DNA of 64,000 nt from Pachyseris speciosa (GCA_016490735.1 JAEMWC010000023.1:317501-381500), one strand, 5' to 3'. Positions 37,413 to 48,378 are shown, numbered from the stretch's first letter. Notes: generated by a model from the letters alone, not told the origin. Made by a program: numbers and translations.

Positions 37413-37493
37413 CAAAGACTTTGTAGCAAGTCTAGAAAAGAGGCACTTCCACTCGGTTCAGTAGGAAAACCTCTTCCAGGAATCACGTTGGCT
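37413..37493 (+). CDS. ACSM-like exon 9
   Basis: CTTCCAG acceptor to GCT/GTAAGT, 27 codons, with GSVGKPLPGITLA. Confidence 0.85.
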
Positions 37494-37807
37494 GTAAGTG
37501 AAATGATTCTTTAGAAAGGAAGGCAATGCAAATTGTCCAGAGGACACTTTTACTGTGCTCTTTTCTCGGTTAAACCGGCGCTTGATATTAACGGTAAGAT
37601 CTCACTGCAACTCTTTATTTTCAAACTGGCGGTTTTTGAGCGACAACAGAGCTATCGCACTATACTTCCATTTTAAAACGCCACTGAGCATTGCAACTGA
37701 TGACGATAAGACGTCGGAACAGGGCTTTATTCTGACCAGCGTAAATGTTGAACTTAGAACTCCTGATATATTCATGTGAAATACCTTTAAACGAACTTTC
37801 TTTACAG

Positions 37808-37908
37808 GTTCTCGACGAAAAAGGGAAACAACAACCCCGGGGCTGCAGGGTGAAATTGCTATCCAAGTAAAACCTCATCAGCCGGTGGGGATGTTTACAC
37901 GTTACGTG
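37808..37908 (+). CDS. ACSM-like exon 10 (1-nt deletion)
   Basis: TTTACAG acceptor to GTG/GTTGGT. VLDEKGKQQP is followed, after a one-base change in the C run 37835-37838, by GLQGEIAIQVKP and MFTRYV. The length (101) is one short of a whole number of codons between phase-0 borders. Confidence 0.8.
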
Positions 37909-38489
37909 GTTGGTAATCTGTATTTCATTTCTGAACTAAGTAGGTTCGTTGAACTGTTATTGCAGTAAAGAGACTGTGACTAATTGATAGCCACTATATA
38001 AACTACAGATAATGATGCCACAATTGACACAGAGCTGAAACCACAACTCGTTTCAGCTCTCATGTGGTCAATATCCGAGGTAGTGAATCTGCGAGCTCAT
38101 GATCGATGTTTCCTGTCGGAATATGAGTTCGACTAATTTGATTTAGCAACTAAACTGCACGTAATGGTGACACAATTAACACAATTGATACCGACCTGAA
38201 ACGAAAAACTCTCTCAGGGCGGTGAATCTGTGAGCTAAGATCAATGTTTCCTGCAGAATCTCGAAGAATTATTTTTAATCACTGCAAGGTCTTCTTTCTT
38301 TTCTTTATTCTCCCTTTAACTTGAAAACTTCTTTTCTACTCTATTATACTATACTTCTATCTATTAGAACTTCTATTATTAGCATAAATCTACTCGCGTT
38401 CTATCACGAATGCCGGTCTCTGATTGGCTACGCAACTCGCCATATCTATTCTGTGATAGATAGTGAGTAGCGGTTGTCAACAAGATGTA

Positions 38490-38507
38490 ATAATAATAAT
38501 GATAATA

Positions 38508-38541
<34 letters not shown>

Positions 38542-38665
38542 TAATTTTAGAACTTATATAGGGCTTTTCCATGTGTATATGATAAATGCGCTTTACAGCA
38601 GATGAAATTGGGAATTTTGAAATGTCGGTTTTTTGTGGAGAGGGGAAAACCGGAGAACCCGGAGA

Positions 38666-38696
<31 letters not shown>

Positions 38697-38805
38697 AACA
38701 ACAAACTCATTCCACATATAACGTCGAGTCCGGGAATGAACCCGGGCCACATTTGTGGAAGGCGAGGCTCTCACCACTACGCATCCCTGCCCTCCCAAGG
38801 CCGTT
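38490..38805 (-). mobile_element. tRNA-derived SINE with (ATT)n tail, intron 10
   Basis: Read on the minus strand: a pol III head with GCGTAGTGGTGAGAGC (A box) and GGGTTCATTCCC (B box), a body with GGTTCTCTTCTCTGCTCC, GAGAGGTTTTTCTCCGG and GTAAAGCGCATTTA, then an ATT tail (38490-38540 on plus). The A-box phrase recurs at about 43600. Confidence 0.8.
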
Positions 38806-39423
38806 TCTTCGCATTTTCGAAGTGTCTTACTGGTTTTCTTTTGAACGCTAAACAAGTAGATTTACACGCGATAGAAATCTCGAGCTCATAATCTAATTCT
38901 TAATATATAGCAATAACAAATCTCCATTCACTTTCCACCTATGTCTACCTGAACCAACTGAATGTACCTTGATGGCTTGGTTTAGTTTAGTTAGTTGTTA
39001 TTCACCTTGTACCTAACCTCGTATCTGTTTAGGCATTTTCTTTTTTACTCCGGCCTTTTAATAGCACATCTTGGTATGTAATACTTATACACCCGCTTTG
39101 GCTTCTTATTGTATCTACTATTCCTTAGTGTTTCCTTTCTTTTCTTTCTTTGGTCGCTAACCTGTTAGCCACCTACACTTTTTAAACGCTAAAAACGTCC
39201 AGCTCTCGATCTCTCAACGGCGTCAAGCTTCTTTTCATTTCCCGTTGATAACATCAAAATGTTTCTTCACTCCCCGCAATTGTCACTTGTCACAGCACCA
39301 ACGTTCAGCTAGAAGCTGACCTCCTTTCTCCGTTTTCCTCCCAGCCTCTTTCTCTATATTTATAGTTTCCTTCGTAATATTATTCATTGTTTATTTACAC
39401 TCCTTTCTGTAACTTTCTAAAAG

Positions 39424-39475
39424 GACAATCCAAAGGAAACAAGTGCTGTTATAAGAGGCGACTATTACTTAACAG
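39424..39475 (+). CDS. ACSM-like exon 11
   Basis: Acceptor TCTAAAAG (weak tract) to ACAG/GTGGGA. It reads DNPKETSAVIRGDYYLTG, the DNP-T segment that follows GYV in the family. Confidence 0.85.
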
Positions 39476-39627
39476 GTGGGAGTCGTTAGAGTGATTGTTT
39501 AAAACTTTTCAAAATGCAATAGCTAGATGAGCACGTAAATTTACACATTTCGTGAATGCCATTTCGTCGGACTATTGAAGTAAACAATATTTGCTTAAAG
39601 TGCCCGCAAGTACCATTGCTCATTTAA

Positions 39628-40256
39628 GGTGGTAGAAAATGGATTCATTATTTTTAAACCCCAACTCTTTGATGGATCGATACTCCTTCAATTTTTCGTT
39701 CGTCTTCTTGAAAATGGTATCAAAAAACTTTCCCAATTATTTCTCAACAAGTTTTGATCACTGTTTTGCGAAATAAGGTAGCGACAGTACAGCCTCTTAG
39801 AAAACCCCTTAAGTTTGGCTTTGTGTGCCTGTAACTCAAAATCTAGTCCGGCGACCCCCGTGAATTATTTAATTGCAATCAGCATATGAAGATTCATCTT
39901 TTTGCAAAGGTAAAAAATATCTGTACATAGGGTTCAGAGCCACTTTTAAATTATCGTAAACTTAAGGTGGCTTTGAACCTTATGTACCATTTTTTCGTTT
40001 TAAACTTTGCAGAAGGATTAATCTTGATACGCTGATTGCAATTCAATAACAAAAAAACGTGGATCGCCACACTCGTTTTTGAGTTACAGGCACATAAAGC
40101 CAAAATTAAGAGTGTTTTTAAGAGGCAACGTGTTTGAGAAATAATTGAAGAAATTTTTTGATACCATGTTCAAGGCAACAAACGAAAAATTGTGGGAGTA
40201 TCGATCCATCAAAGAGTTGGTGGTTAAAAATAAGGAAACTATAATTTTGAGCCACC
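39628..40256. mobile_element. 630-bp foldback element with TTAA target duplication, intron 11
   Basis: TTAA at 39624-39627 and 40257-40260 flank GGTGG and CCACC ends. The arms are about 300 bp and pair almost throughout: CCAACTCTTTGATGGATCGA with TCGATCCATCAAAGAGTTGG, GTGCCTGTAACTCAAAA with its counterpart, and GATTGCAATT. A second TTAAGGTGGC at about 39963 near the centre suggests two copies joined head to head. TTAA duplications fit piggyBac or Kolobok types. Confidence 0.85.
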
Positions 40257-40725
40257 TTAACCAAAATGCTCGTAGAACACCAAAAGAAAGCATCTAACTG
40301 TTTTATCAAAAGGAAAGCAAACCATAGTCTGTATTTGGCTATTTTTTCCACAGCACAAAAGGAGAACTTGAAACGTTGGCCCAATTTTCAAGTTGTAATT
40401 CATTTCAAACCTTGCCATCCTAAACCAAAGAGGCTTATTTATAGTTTTGCTAAATTTACAAAACATTTGTAAACAAAACTGAACTATTATTTTGGGTTCT
40501 CCCTGCTGTAATTTCCCTGCCTCGTGGAAGTAATTGGACCTTCCCATTCTGTTTTCTGAAATCTAGGGATTTTTCTTCCGGATGCGCGGTTGGAAAAGTG
40601 GGACTAAGTGACACTAGCGCAATGAATAATTTTGAAATCCACTCGTACACTTTCACATCTTTCGAATAAAAAACATGGCAAAACAGTTTTTTTTACCAAC
40701 GGTTGATGGGTTTCTGTTCTTACAG

Positions 40726-40801
40726 GTGATCTGGGAAGACAGGATGAGGATGGATTCGTGTATGTGGATTGTCGAAAAGATGATATGATCTTTAATGAGG
40801 G
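40726..40801 (+). CDS. ACSM-like exon 12
   Basis: TTCTTACAG acceptor to GAGGG/GTAAAT. It reads GDLGRQDEDGFVYV and CRKDDMIFNEG. The Asp of GD (A7), which binds the ribose, and the Arg of CRKDD are kept; the usual DD-I-SSG ending is NEG. Confidence 0.85.
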
Positions 40802-41018
40802 GTAAATAAAACGGCAACGGTTCCTTCTCCAAGTACTTGTCGTTCTAAGAAGGCCCGTATCGTTTGCAAAAATTCGACCTCAGAACCCGTAGTTGCTTAG
40901 AAATCCATTAGCATTATATGCCCAACTTGACCCTAAGGTTTGAAGTGAATGGGACTCCAACCCATGATTTCAACAATATAGGTGCAGTGCTCTTTAAATT
41001 CAGCTATATCATGCTAAC

Positions 41019-41609
41019 TAGACCTGTTCCGATTGTGCTCGGCAACTTTTGAGCAACTTTTAACGTTTAGAGCGACGTTATAGCAACCTAAAGCAGGTTT
41101 TTCCTTTCTGAGCAACTTTTGAGCAAAATGTAGGTTTACAGCACACATCAAGCACGAAAAAGTGAACAATTTGATAGAAAAGATCAATTCATTGAATGTT
41201 ATCTTTGTACTTAACAAATAACCTGTCTTGTGGTAACGTTTCGCAGACCTATAGTTGGCTTGCAGCCAATCTCTAGAGTCATATAGTACAGATAATAGTG
41301 AAACAAACAAATGCCGGTGGACGAACAAAACGAACTAATGAGAGATTTGTTGTTTACGATTCTGCTCGGCAACTTTTTAGCAACTTTTAACGTTTGGAGC
41401 AACGTTTTGCAATTATAGAAACTCAAGGAAGTTTTGCCTTTCTGAGCAACAATTATTATCATAAAAATATAAATATCATGCAAATTTGGTTGCAACTTTT
41501 GAAATTTACGTAGCAACGTTTTTGGATTTTTGGCAATTTTTTTAGCAACTCTTTGGCATTGCAATGAGCAACTTTTCGGCATTTTCCGAGCACAATCGGG
41601 ACAGGCCTA
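41019..41609. mobile_element. 591-bp TIR element, intron 12
   Basis: The ends TAGACCTGTTCCGATTGTGC and GCACAATCGGGACAGGCCTA are inverted repeats. Inside are two direct copies (about 41030-41125 and 41345-41455) of CTCGGCAACTTTTGAGCAAC, then TTTCTGAGCAAC. No protein. Confidence 0.85.
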
Positions 41610-41783
41610 AATTGTTTACTACCTGCTGGACTAAACAATTTACGAAAGAAATTTAAAATCAATTCAAATACCAATGCAGCTATGTACGCAACGAAAGAAG
41701 CCTTTTCTTTTTTCAATCTGCTGTAATTCTTCGTTATGGAATAATCAAATAAATAGACTGAATTTACTTTGTGTTTACGTCAG

Positions 41784-41898
41784 AGATATGATTAACCCCG
41801 TTGAAGTCGAGAATTGTCTAACGGTGCACCCTGCTGTGTCGGAAGCTGCAGTGGTCAGCTGTCCACCCCCAGCTTCAAAGGAACTGGAGATCAAAGAG
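41784..41898 (+). CDS. ACSM-like exon 13
   Basis: TTACGTCAG acceptor to GAG/GTAATA. It reads DMINPVEVENCL, HPAVSEAAVVSCPPP and LEIKE. The homologous exon of the inverted copy lies at 57705-57813. Confidence 0.88.
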
Positions 41899-42301
41899 GT
41901 AATATAAAGGCACGAAAGTAGGCACGCACTGGGCGAAACAGCTCGAATGCGCCCGTGAAAGGCTACCCTATTTTCTCAACAGGTACCCAGAGGTTTTAGA
42001 ATGTAGCTTTCCAAATGTCTTAAGTATATCAAGGATAAAACAAAATTGACACGTTGACAATAAACATGTCATTTTTTCAATCGATTAAAGGGAGACAGCC
42101 TCCAAAATGTCGTCAAAGAGCTTGTTTGTTGAGTGACCATTTTAATGTCCCAAGTGTGTCAAATGGCATAGCAAGAACTGCAACGCAAACACAAACTTCA
42201 CACTGCTTTCACAGTTGCATATATCTGGTTTGGAGGACGAAAGGAAGAAAAATGTGTTAATTATCTATTAATCTATGTTTCTTACATATGTTTTTTTCCA
42301 G

Positions 42302-42421
42302 CGAGCTAAAGCCTTTGTTGTGGTATCTTCTGACTTCAAAGACCAACGGAACGATGACATGGTCAAACAACTACAAGACCACGTGATCCACAACACTGCG
42401 GGTTGGATGAAGCCGCAAGTG
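42302..42421 (+). CDS. ACSM-like exon 14
   Basis: TTTTTCCAG acceptor to GTG/GTAAGA, exactly 40 codons: RAKAFVVVSSDFKDQ, then LQDHVIHNTAGWMKPQV. The CoA-side motif YKYP of most ACSMs is GWMKP here and in the inverted copy. Confidence 0.88.
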
Positions 42422-42965
42422 GTAAGATCACGTGAACTAGTTACTTTTGAATTTGTTTTTCAAAGGCCAAAAGGCTAAAGAGTGGCAGGAACAACTGGAT
42501 ATGACAATTTTCCTACGTGTTAAAACACATAGTCAACTTATTAGAGAAATGTTAAACACTCACAGTTAATACCACAATGAATTCCAATTTGAATGAAGCC
42601 TAGCAAAGTCGAGGGTCAAAACCAGTTAAGAAATGACTTTTAATTGATAAAATAAATTGAAAAGGAGAACATATGGATGCGTTTTGCACCATCTAAAGAA
42701 AAAGAAAGGGCCGTAACAACGAACACAGGGCCAGTGCGGAGTTATTCAACTATGACATTGAGGAATTCCGAAGGAAAAACAGGAAACATAAACTAGCAAA
42801 AAAAATGAAGTTTGATGAGATTGCCGTCAAAAGAAAGACAATATGATTGATGGATGGGTGTCATGAAAGTCACGTTATAACGAACACAGTCCACAAACCC
42901 ATTGTTAAAAAATATCCCACTCCCCTAGAAAATTTCTCTAAGCACGTAAATGTTTCACTTCTCAG

Positions 42966-43064
42966 GTTGAATTTGTGGATGATATTCCGAGGACAATAAG
43001 CGGCAAAATCAAAAGAAAAGAGCTGAGGCTGAGAGAGTGGGCAACTACAATAAAGAGTGAATGA
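42966..43064 (+). CDS. ACSM-like exon 15 (terminal)
   Basis: TTCTCAG acceptor to TGA at 43062-43064. It reads VEFVDDIPRTISGKIKRKEL then REWATTIKSE. It contains the A10 catalytic lysine motif. Confidence 0.9.
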   Translation, partial: VEFVDDIPRTISGKIKRKELRLREWATTIKSE

Positions 43065-43263
43065 GGAGTGTGCGTTCGTGATCATCGCTTCACAGTCCGC
43101 AGAATTGATTATCTTAGTTTTAGGTTTGATCTTCATAGAGGAGTAAAGCTCGCTCCCTACGTCATACGCGTGCATTGTGGAATTATAATGCTCGCAGGCT
43201 ACGTCATCAAGTGTGTGAGCGCACTAATCTGTGGTCATGTTATGGAGTAAATCATGTAGAAAT

Positions 43264-43269
43264 AATAAA
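43264..43269 (+). terminator. Poly(A) signal of the ACSM-like gene
   Basis: AATAAA 200 bp after the stop codon, followed by a GT-rich stretch (AAGTGTGTGTT), the usual downstream element. Position and context fit, but cleavage is not proven. Confidence 0.5.
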
Positions 43270-43587
43270 AAGTGTGTGTTTCAATCCGTATTTGAAATTA
43301 TTTGGAACATTAAAGCAAAATTTGGGGTGAGAGTGTCCATGATCGACCACGCCCTAATTTATGCAAAATTGACAATATTTGGATTACAACATGATAACCG
43401 TTACCGTTGCCGAGCTTTTCTCTCACAATCATGGACAAAAGTGTTGACGCACTTGAGCAAAACAAAAGCTTTCTATCAGCGTCCTTCCGTATTTGAAAGA
43501 ACATCTTTTTTTGTCGTTAGCCAAACCCTCCCTCTGCCCCTTTCCAATGTTGAAAAACGCTCCGTGGACACTGGCACGTGGTCACGT

Positions 43588-43665
43588 GGGAGCAGCGGTT
43601 AGCGTAGTGGTGAGAGCGCGCGCCTTCCACCAATGTGTCCCTGGTTCCCGGTGGCCTCACGACAA
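43588..43665 (+). mobile_element. tRNA-like SINE head fragment
   Basis: GCGGTTAGCGTAGTGGTGAG then AGCGCGCGCC (A-box region) and CCCTGGTTCCCGG (degenerate B box). It matches the head of the SINE at 38490-38805. No body or tail follows; a Penelope-like element begins soon after. Confidence 0.55.
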
Positions 43666-43746
43666 ACTGGCAAATTTTTGGCTGTCGTAAATAGCCAATC
43701 ACAAAGCGAAAAAACTTTTATCGAAAATATCTGTGTCACTTGAATA

Positions 43747-44990
43747 CAATTTATTGACTTCGTATGTTTACGGCATTTAACCATTTTGAACGGGAAACTT
43801 TACGAACAAATTGACGGCGTCGCAATGGGATCACCATTAGGTCCTCTCATGGCAAACGCGTTCATGTGCTCCATTGAAGAAAAACTCGCACGCGAGAACA
43901 AGCTTCCGAGTTTCTATAAGAGGTACGTAGATGACACGCTTGCCCTAGTACGTGAACAATCCCACGCCACTGCCTTACTTACGACTCTCAATGAAGCCCA
44001 TCCCTCCATCAATTTCACAATGGAGGCAGCCATTAACAATCGCTTGCCATTCATTGGCATCGAAATCATCAAGACTGACCACCGCCTTGAAACGTGTGTA
44101 CAGAAAACAGACCAACAAAGGGCTTCTTCTACACTACCAAAGTCACGTTGATAACAGGTATAAACGATCACTTTTAAGAACTATGTTAGATCGTGCAAAA
44201 CGTTTGTCATCAACACCAGAATTATTTTCTCAAGAATGTAAGAACTTGAAAGGGATATTTTTGAAATTGAAATATCCTGAGAAGCTTATCGACGCAACTA
44301 TCAACAGCTTTCAGCGCCCTCCAGAACCGAGTCACACGCCATCGGACAGCCCCCTACGGATCACTATCCCTTTCAAAGATCAAAAATCTGCCGACGTGGT
44401 TCGCAGTCGACTTCGTGACCTCGGAAGAAAGATCAACCATGATCTACAACCAATTTTTATCAGTAGAAAGATCATTGACGAGCTAAGAGTTACGGAATTA
44501 AAGCCTCCCTTAGTGAATCAGCAGTGCGTAGTCTACGAATTCAAATGTGATTTGTGTGATACAAATTATATCGGTTACACGTGCCGCCACCTCCATCAGC
44601 GTGTTGAGGAACATAAACATTCTGTAATCGGGAAACACTTCGGGGACGAGCATAATTTAAGGCCGTCGAACCTGCGTGAGAATTTTAAAATTCTTAAGAA
44701 ATGCCGGAGCAAACTAGAGTGTTTAATTTTTGAAATGCTCTTGATTAAGAAGAAAAGACCGAAGCTAAACACCCAAAGTGACTCTATTCGCGCGAAACTC
44801 TTTGTGTGAACACTGGACTCTGGCGATGTTATTTCATTATTCGCATTCTTATCATTCACATACACACCTATTTCCGTATATATGTAGTGTCAATTAGGTT
44901 AAAGTATCCACATTTGACAATGATGACATGAGGTCGTCGAAACGTCATGTAACGTTTTTATCGTTAATTTTCCTTTTGAAATGTTTTTCT
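43747..44990 (+). mobile_element. Penelope-like element, 5' truncated (RT palm plus GIY-YIG endonuclease)
   Basis: The first frame starts inside the reverse transcriptase: DGVAMGSPLGPLMANAFM, then the catalytic FYKRYVDDTLAL. After RLETCV, near 44100, a one-base frame change leads to the second frame (to 44809): NKGLLLHYQSHVDNRYKRSL, a linker, and then the endonuclease with YEFKCDLCDTNYIGYTCRHL, the R and EH residues, and a terminal I-KK-RPKLN tail. The NYIGYT motif is the GIY-YIG signature. About 150 bp of 3' sequence follows, with CGTCGAAACGTCATGTAACG. The RT fingers and all 5' parts are missing, so it is a dead 5'-truncated copy. Penelope-like elements are retrotransposons, not viruses. Confidence 0.92.
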
Positions 44991-45072
44991 AAATCGATCT
45001 TTATCAGAGGTTTTGGTATCGTAAAAAACAAATTGACGTCATTTTTTTATGCGCCTGTCCTCTTATCATAAA

Positions 45073-45450
45073 TATGGTAGATAGATAGATAGATAGATGA
45101 CCTTTATTTAAACACGATAAAAATTAAAGCTACAAGCTTGTGGGGTCGTGTATAAATAAAATATTTACAAGATTGTCAACTAATAAATTAAGAGATCGAC
45201 GACTAATAAATTATCAATTAAAATGATAGAATCATACTTAATTCTATGAGATAAAATATTGCTAAAATGTACATAGATAATCATACCATATTAATAATTT
45301 TAAGAACATTTCAACAATGTCGACTGATAGGTTATCAATTGTATATAAAATCGGCATTTCTACGCCGCGTAGTCGAGGCGGAGGTAGTATCGAATTTAAA
45401 ATCCTTGAAATAATCTTTTGATCTTATTAGATTCCGGTCTTTATTGCTCA
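45073..45450 (-). mobile_element. Probable LINE 3' end with (GATA)n tail
   Basis: On the minus strand the sequence runs into AAATAAAGGTCATC and then a (TATC)n tail (plus-strand GATA at 45073-45098). Upstream are GTAGCTTTAATTTTTATCGTG and an AT-rich body. This is the shape of a LINE 3' untranslated region; no protein part is convincing. Confidence 0.4.
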
Positions 45451-45617
45451 GATGCGAAATTGGTCACAATAATGTCAAAGTTTACTGTGTAACAACTCGC
45501 GGTGAAGTCAGTTTGTTAAATGCCACATTTTCTTACCCATAGTGCTTAACACGGATATCCGCTACAACTAAAGCAAACGCAAGAAAGCCCCGCCTGTCTT
45601 CGACTAACATTTTTGCC

Positions 45618-46330
45618 ATGGCACTTAGTAAGAGAAGCCCAGAGGAAACGCTCATTACATGTTCGAAAGAGCTCGTAGCCAGCATCAAGAAGTGTTTTGC
45701 GAGACTTAGCGGACGAGCTTATGGAGCATCACAAAAATGTCCACATTGCCAAAGTGTCTGGCTCGTCCACCTCGATTGTTGGGTTCGCGCTAGTCGCCAT
45801 TGGTTCTGGTCTCGCTGCTGTCATTTTTGGCCCTTCTCTGATCCTCTCTGCTGTTGGAGGAGCAGTGTGCGCTAGTGGTGGGGGAACTGCGGCTGGTGCC
45901 AGCTTCGCGGGAAGTTGAGAATTTTCAAGTCAAAGCTTGAGGAAGCACAGAAAATTATCGAAGCGAATCGCCTCGCGCAGGAACCTGTTAAACAGCTCGT
46001 AAAAGAGATGAGCAAGCTTTCCTCTGCAGTGGGCCGTCTGAAACTTTTGTGCACTTTCGAGGCAAACGTTGCCTTATTGATTAGAAATCCCGTTGATGTA
46101 GTCAGATTGCGGCGCCAGGGTAGCAACAACTGCTGCGAGTGATGGAACCGACGCAGTAGCTGCAATCGAACGGAGTAGCAGGCAGTACATCACGATTCGG
46201 TTTCTTTAAATTTATTTTCAGTGCAGTTTGGATATTTATATCATGGTGACATCAGCGATGGAGCTTTATGCCAGTTCGAGAGCATACTTTAAACTGCTCA
46301 GTTGGTCTTGGTTACAGACTGTTTCTACAG
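45618..46330 (+). pseudogene. Apolipoprotein-L-like protein, frameshifted
   Basis: A strong Kozak ATG (GCCATGG) opens MALSKRSPEETLITC. After about 35 codons the match moves to the next frame: LADELMEHHKNVHIAKVSGS, then a hydrophobic glycine-rich hairpin, GFALVAIGSGLAAVIFGPSL with SAVGGAVCASGGGTAAGAS. Another frame change gives FKSKLEEAQKIIEANRLAQE and KQLVKEM, and a third gives RVATTAASDGTDAVAA and, after a stop (about 46208), LDIYIMVTSAMELYASS. This order (amphipathic N-terminus, paired membrane helices, IIE-DR-like helix, LDIYTLVT-S-EL) is typical of cnidarian APOL-like proteins, which are thought to insert into or act at membranes. Three frame breaks and one stop make it non-functional as written. 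It may be single-exon. Confidence 0.82.
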
Positions 46331-47020
46331 CGGTCATTTCCACATTGATTAGCCCTTTTGCAGCTGGACGCGAACATTGCAGCATAAAGTCGACGTCCTG
46401 TCTTTCATTTTTGATAATGGTTTATTTGCAACTTAGGTATATCAAGTGTGGTTGAAAAACAAATCGTGACGGAGCGGTTCTCGGAAACCGCTGGTCGTGT
46501 AGATATAATACTGTAAGATAGAGTCCGTCTGTCTTTTTGCAACGCTTAAAACTAGTCTATGCATTTCAACGTTACACGCATATTGCTACGACGAATTTCA
46601 TTCAAAACACCAGTGTAACTCAAAAGATATGATACCATCGTTCTAGTGTCAGTTGTATTTACTTTTGTAGCGCGTTTTCTTAGAAGCGAACGCAGTTTGG
46701 AGGCTGAGTAAAGTTTGAAAGCTGTTCCTTTCAATGTTGTGACGGCTTATTCTGGGAGCCGCCTCAGAGAGCTAGCTAGTTAGATAAATAAATGCCTAGG
46801 TAGATAGATAGATCAGTAGATGAATTGGCAGAGTTTCCGTTACTAAAAACAAGTTCATGCACTTACATTGGTTTACAGAGGAGTCAAGTACAATTGAAAA
46901 ACGAACCTTGACGGAGTGCCTCTCGGAAACTTTCGGTCATGGAGATTGATCAGGGCCACCCAAAGAGCCAAATCGATCCAAAGCTGCAGAAAGGCATCAA
47001 TGCATTATTTAATGTGCAAT
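46331..47020. other. No gene; short direct repeat
   Basis: The block TTGAAAAACRAA-C-TGACGGAG with CTCTCGGAAAC occurs at about 46451 and again at about 46891. Otherwise nothing is recognised. Confidence 0.5.
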
Positions 47021-48378
47021 GACGTGTAAAGCCCCGATGCTAATAGAACTCTCGATGTGCTAAAATTAGATTAAGGAACTCCCCAGAATTTGGCAATCGA
47101 GAAACGTTTATTGAAATCCACTAGGCTGTTTGCCTGGTTGAGTAATTTGTTAAGATATCTCTGATAAGGGTTAACAACTATCAACAAAGTTCTCATGCTC
47201 GGTGAACAAAGGAAATCCGTTGTCAGTGTTACTAGAACAAAGGGATGGAAATACTAATTGGTCTCTCAGCGGCGGAGGCGGCTCAATTTTAATCAAAGTT
47301 CTGCCATGCAGCAATTTTGGTTTGACACGGACTTTAGTTATAGTGAGCATCATGAATTTAATGTTCAATCAAGGTCTCGTATAATAAACAGATCGAGGCT
47401 GGTTTTTATAAATTAACATGCATTTGGTTCGTCTCCTGTGTAGATCGGCGTTTGAACCTAAGTTTATCTTCAGACGTTTTTCACGCCTGGCCAGCAGTGA
47501 GAGAAGAACGCCTCAGCCGATCCAAATAAGATCAGTCTGATAAGGGTCAACAACTATCAACACAGTTTCTCATGCTCGGTGAACAAAGGCCGTAAAATCA
47601 GTCGAATTCATTTGGGTCAAACGCCGTAATTCACATGAACGTAAAAGGCCAGCTTTACAGGAATAAAAAGAAGAACACTACAACAACAGGCTCAAACTAT
47701 TTGCTTATTATTTCTCAACGCTCAAGTCGTGTTTCACAGCGTTTTGCTGTTGCGAAAACAAATGCAGATAACCTCGAATATCGAATATCGAATCCACCGC
47801 GACGCCGCCGCCAAGCTTTACTGCAAGAAATAATAGTTTCCACGTCTTTTAGATGTACGTTCAAATTCAACTGAGAAAGGGTGCAATGAGCCCATTTATC
47901 ACAATACCACAAAAACAACAGAAATACAATGCGTTCCGGTACATGTAGAAAGAACCCATACCCTGATGGCTCCATTTGTAGTCTGGCAGAATTGCACTTT
48001 CGTCTAATCCTTTCACCAGTGTGATACAATTATTGGTATTTGTACCGAAAAGTGACTTCAATATAGCGACAATAGGTGAAATGTAATTTAGTCTTACCCA
48101 TCAATGATATACATATTTTAATTGACCTGGAAAGGAGAAGCGTCTCATTTTGTGAAAACAGGTTTTGCCTGCACAAACGGACAATCGTACGGACGGAAAA
48201 CTCTCTTCTTCCGGAAAGGCGACTTTCTTTGGGGGTTGAGCGAGGGGGCGAGCGGGGTGCACTCGCTTGCTGCGGAAGACCGGGATCTATTACGGCAAGC
48301 GTATATCTCCAAGACAGTAAATCCACCCAGAACTTGGCTCCAACGTAGAGTTTTTGAAATTTCAAGACTACACCAATG

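Larger units (their letters stand above)
32288..43064 (+). pseudogene. Acyl-CoA synthetase, medium-chain (ACSM-like), 15 exons, frame broken
   Basis: An ANL-superfamily adenylating enzyme that would activate a carboxylic acid to its acyl-CoA through an acyl-AMP. Fifteen GT-AG exons are followed by conserved order: FNFSTDVIDYW, PALWWIDG, AANVLTKDAG, IYFSSGTTGNAK (A3, ATP loop), HCATGGE, YGQTEM (A5), GSVGKPLPG, GDLGRQDEDGF (A7), VEVENCL with HPAV, and PRTISGKIKRKEL with the catalytic Lys (A10). Phases agree across the introns once four lesions are allowed for: TGA at 33665-33667 with no good exon-2 donor, one extra T at 34338-34340, one missing A at the 36769-36775 run, and one missing C at 37835-37838. 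The start ATG 32288 has a good context (A at -3, G at +4) but no mitochondrial presequence follows, unlike vertebrate ACSMs; an upstream exon is possible. The A8 hinge GYRIGP is replaced by GDMINP. Either a decayed gene or assembly indels. No symbol is given because the orthology within ACSM is unclear. Confidence 0.88.

Noticed and set aside
40084..41716. Several minus-strand frames in introns 11 and 12
   Set aside because: They are translations of the foldback and TIR elements there; no similarity to transposases.
43231..43602. 123-codon frame just after the ACSM-like gene
   Set aside because: It overlaps the 3' untranslated region and poly(A) signal and has no recognisable domain.
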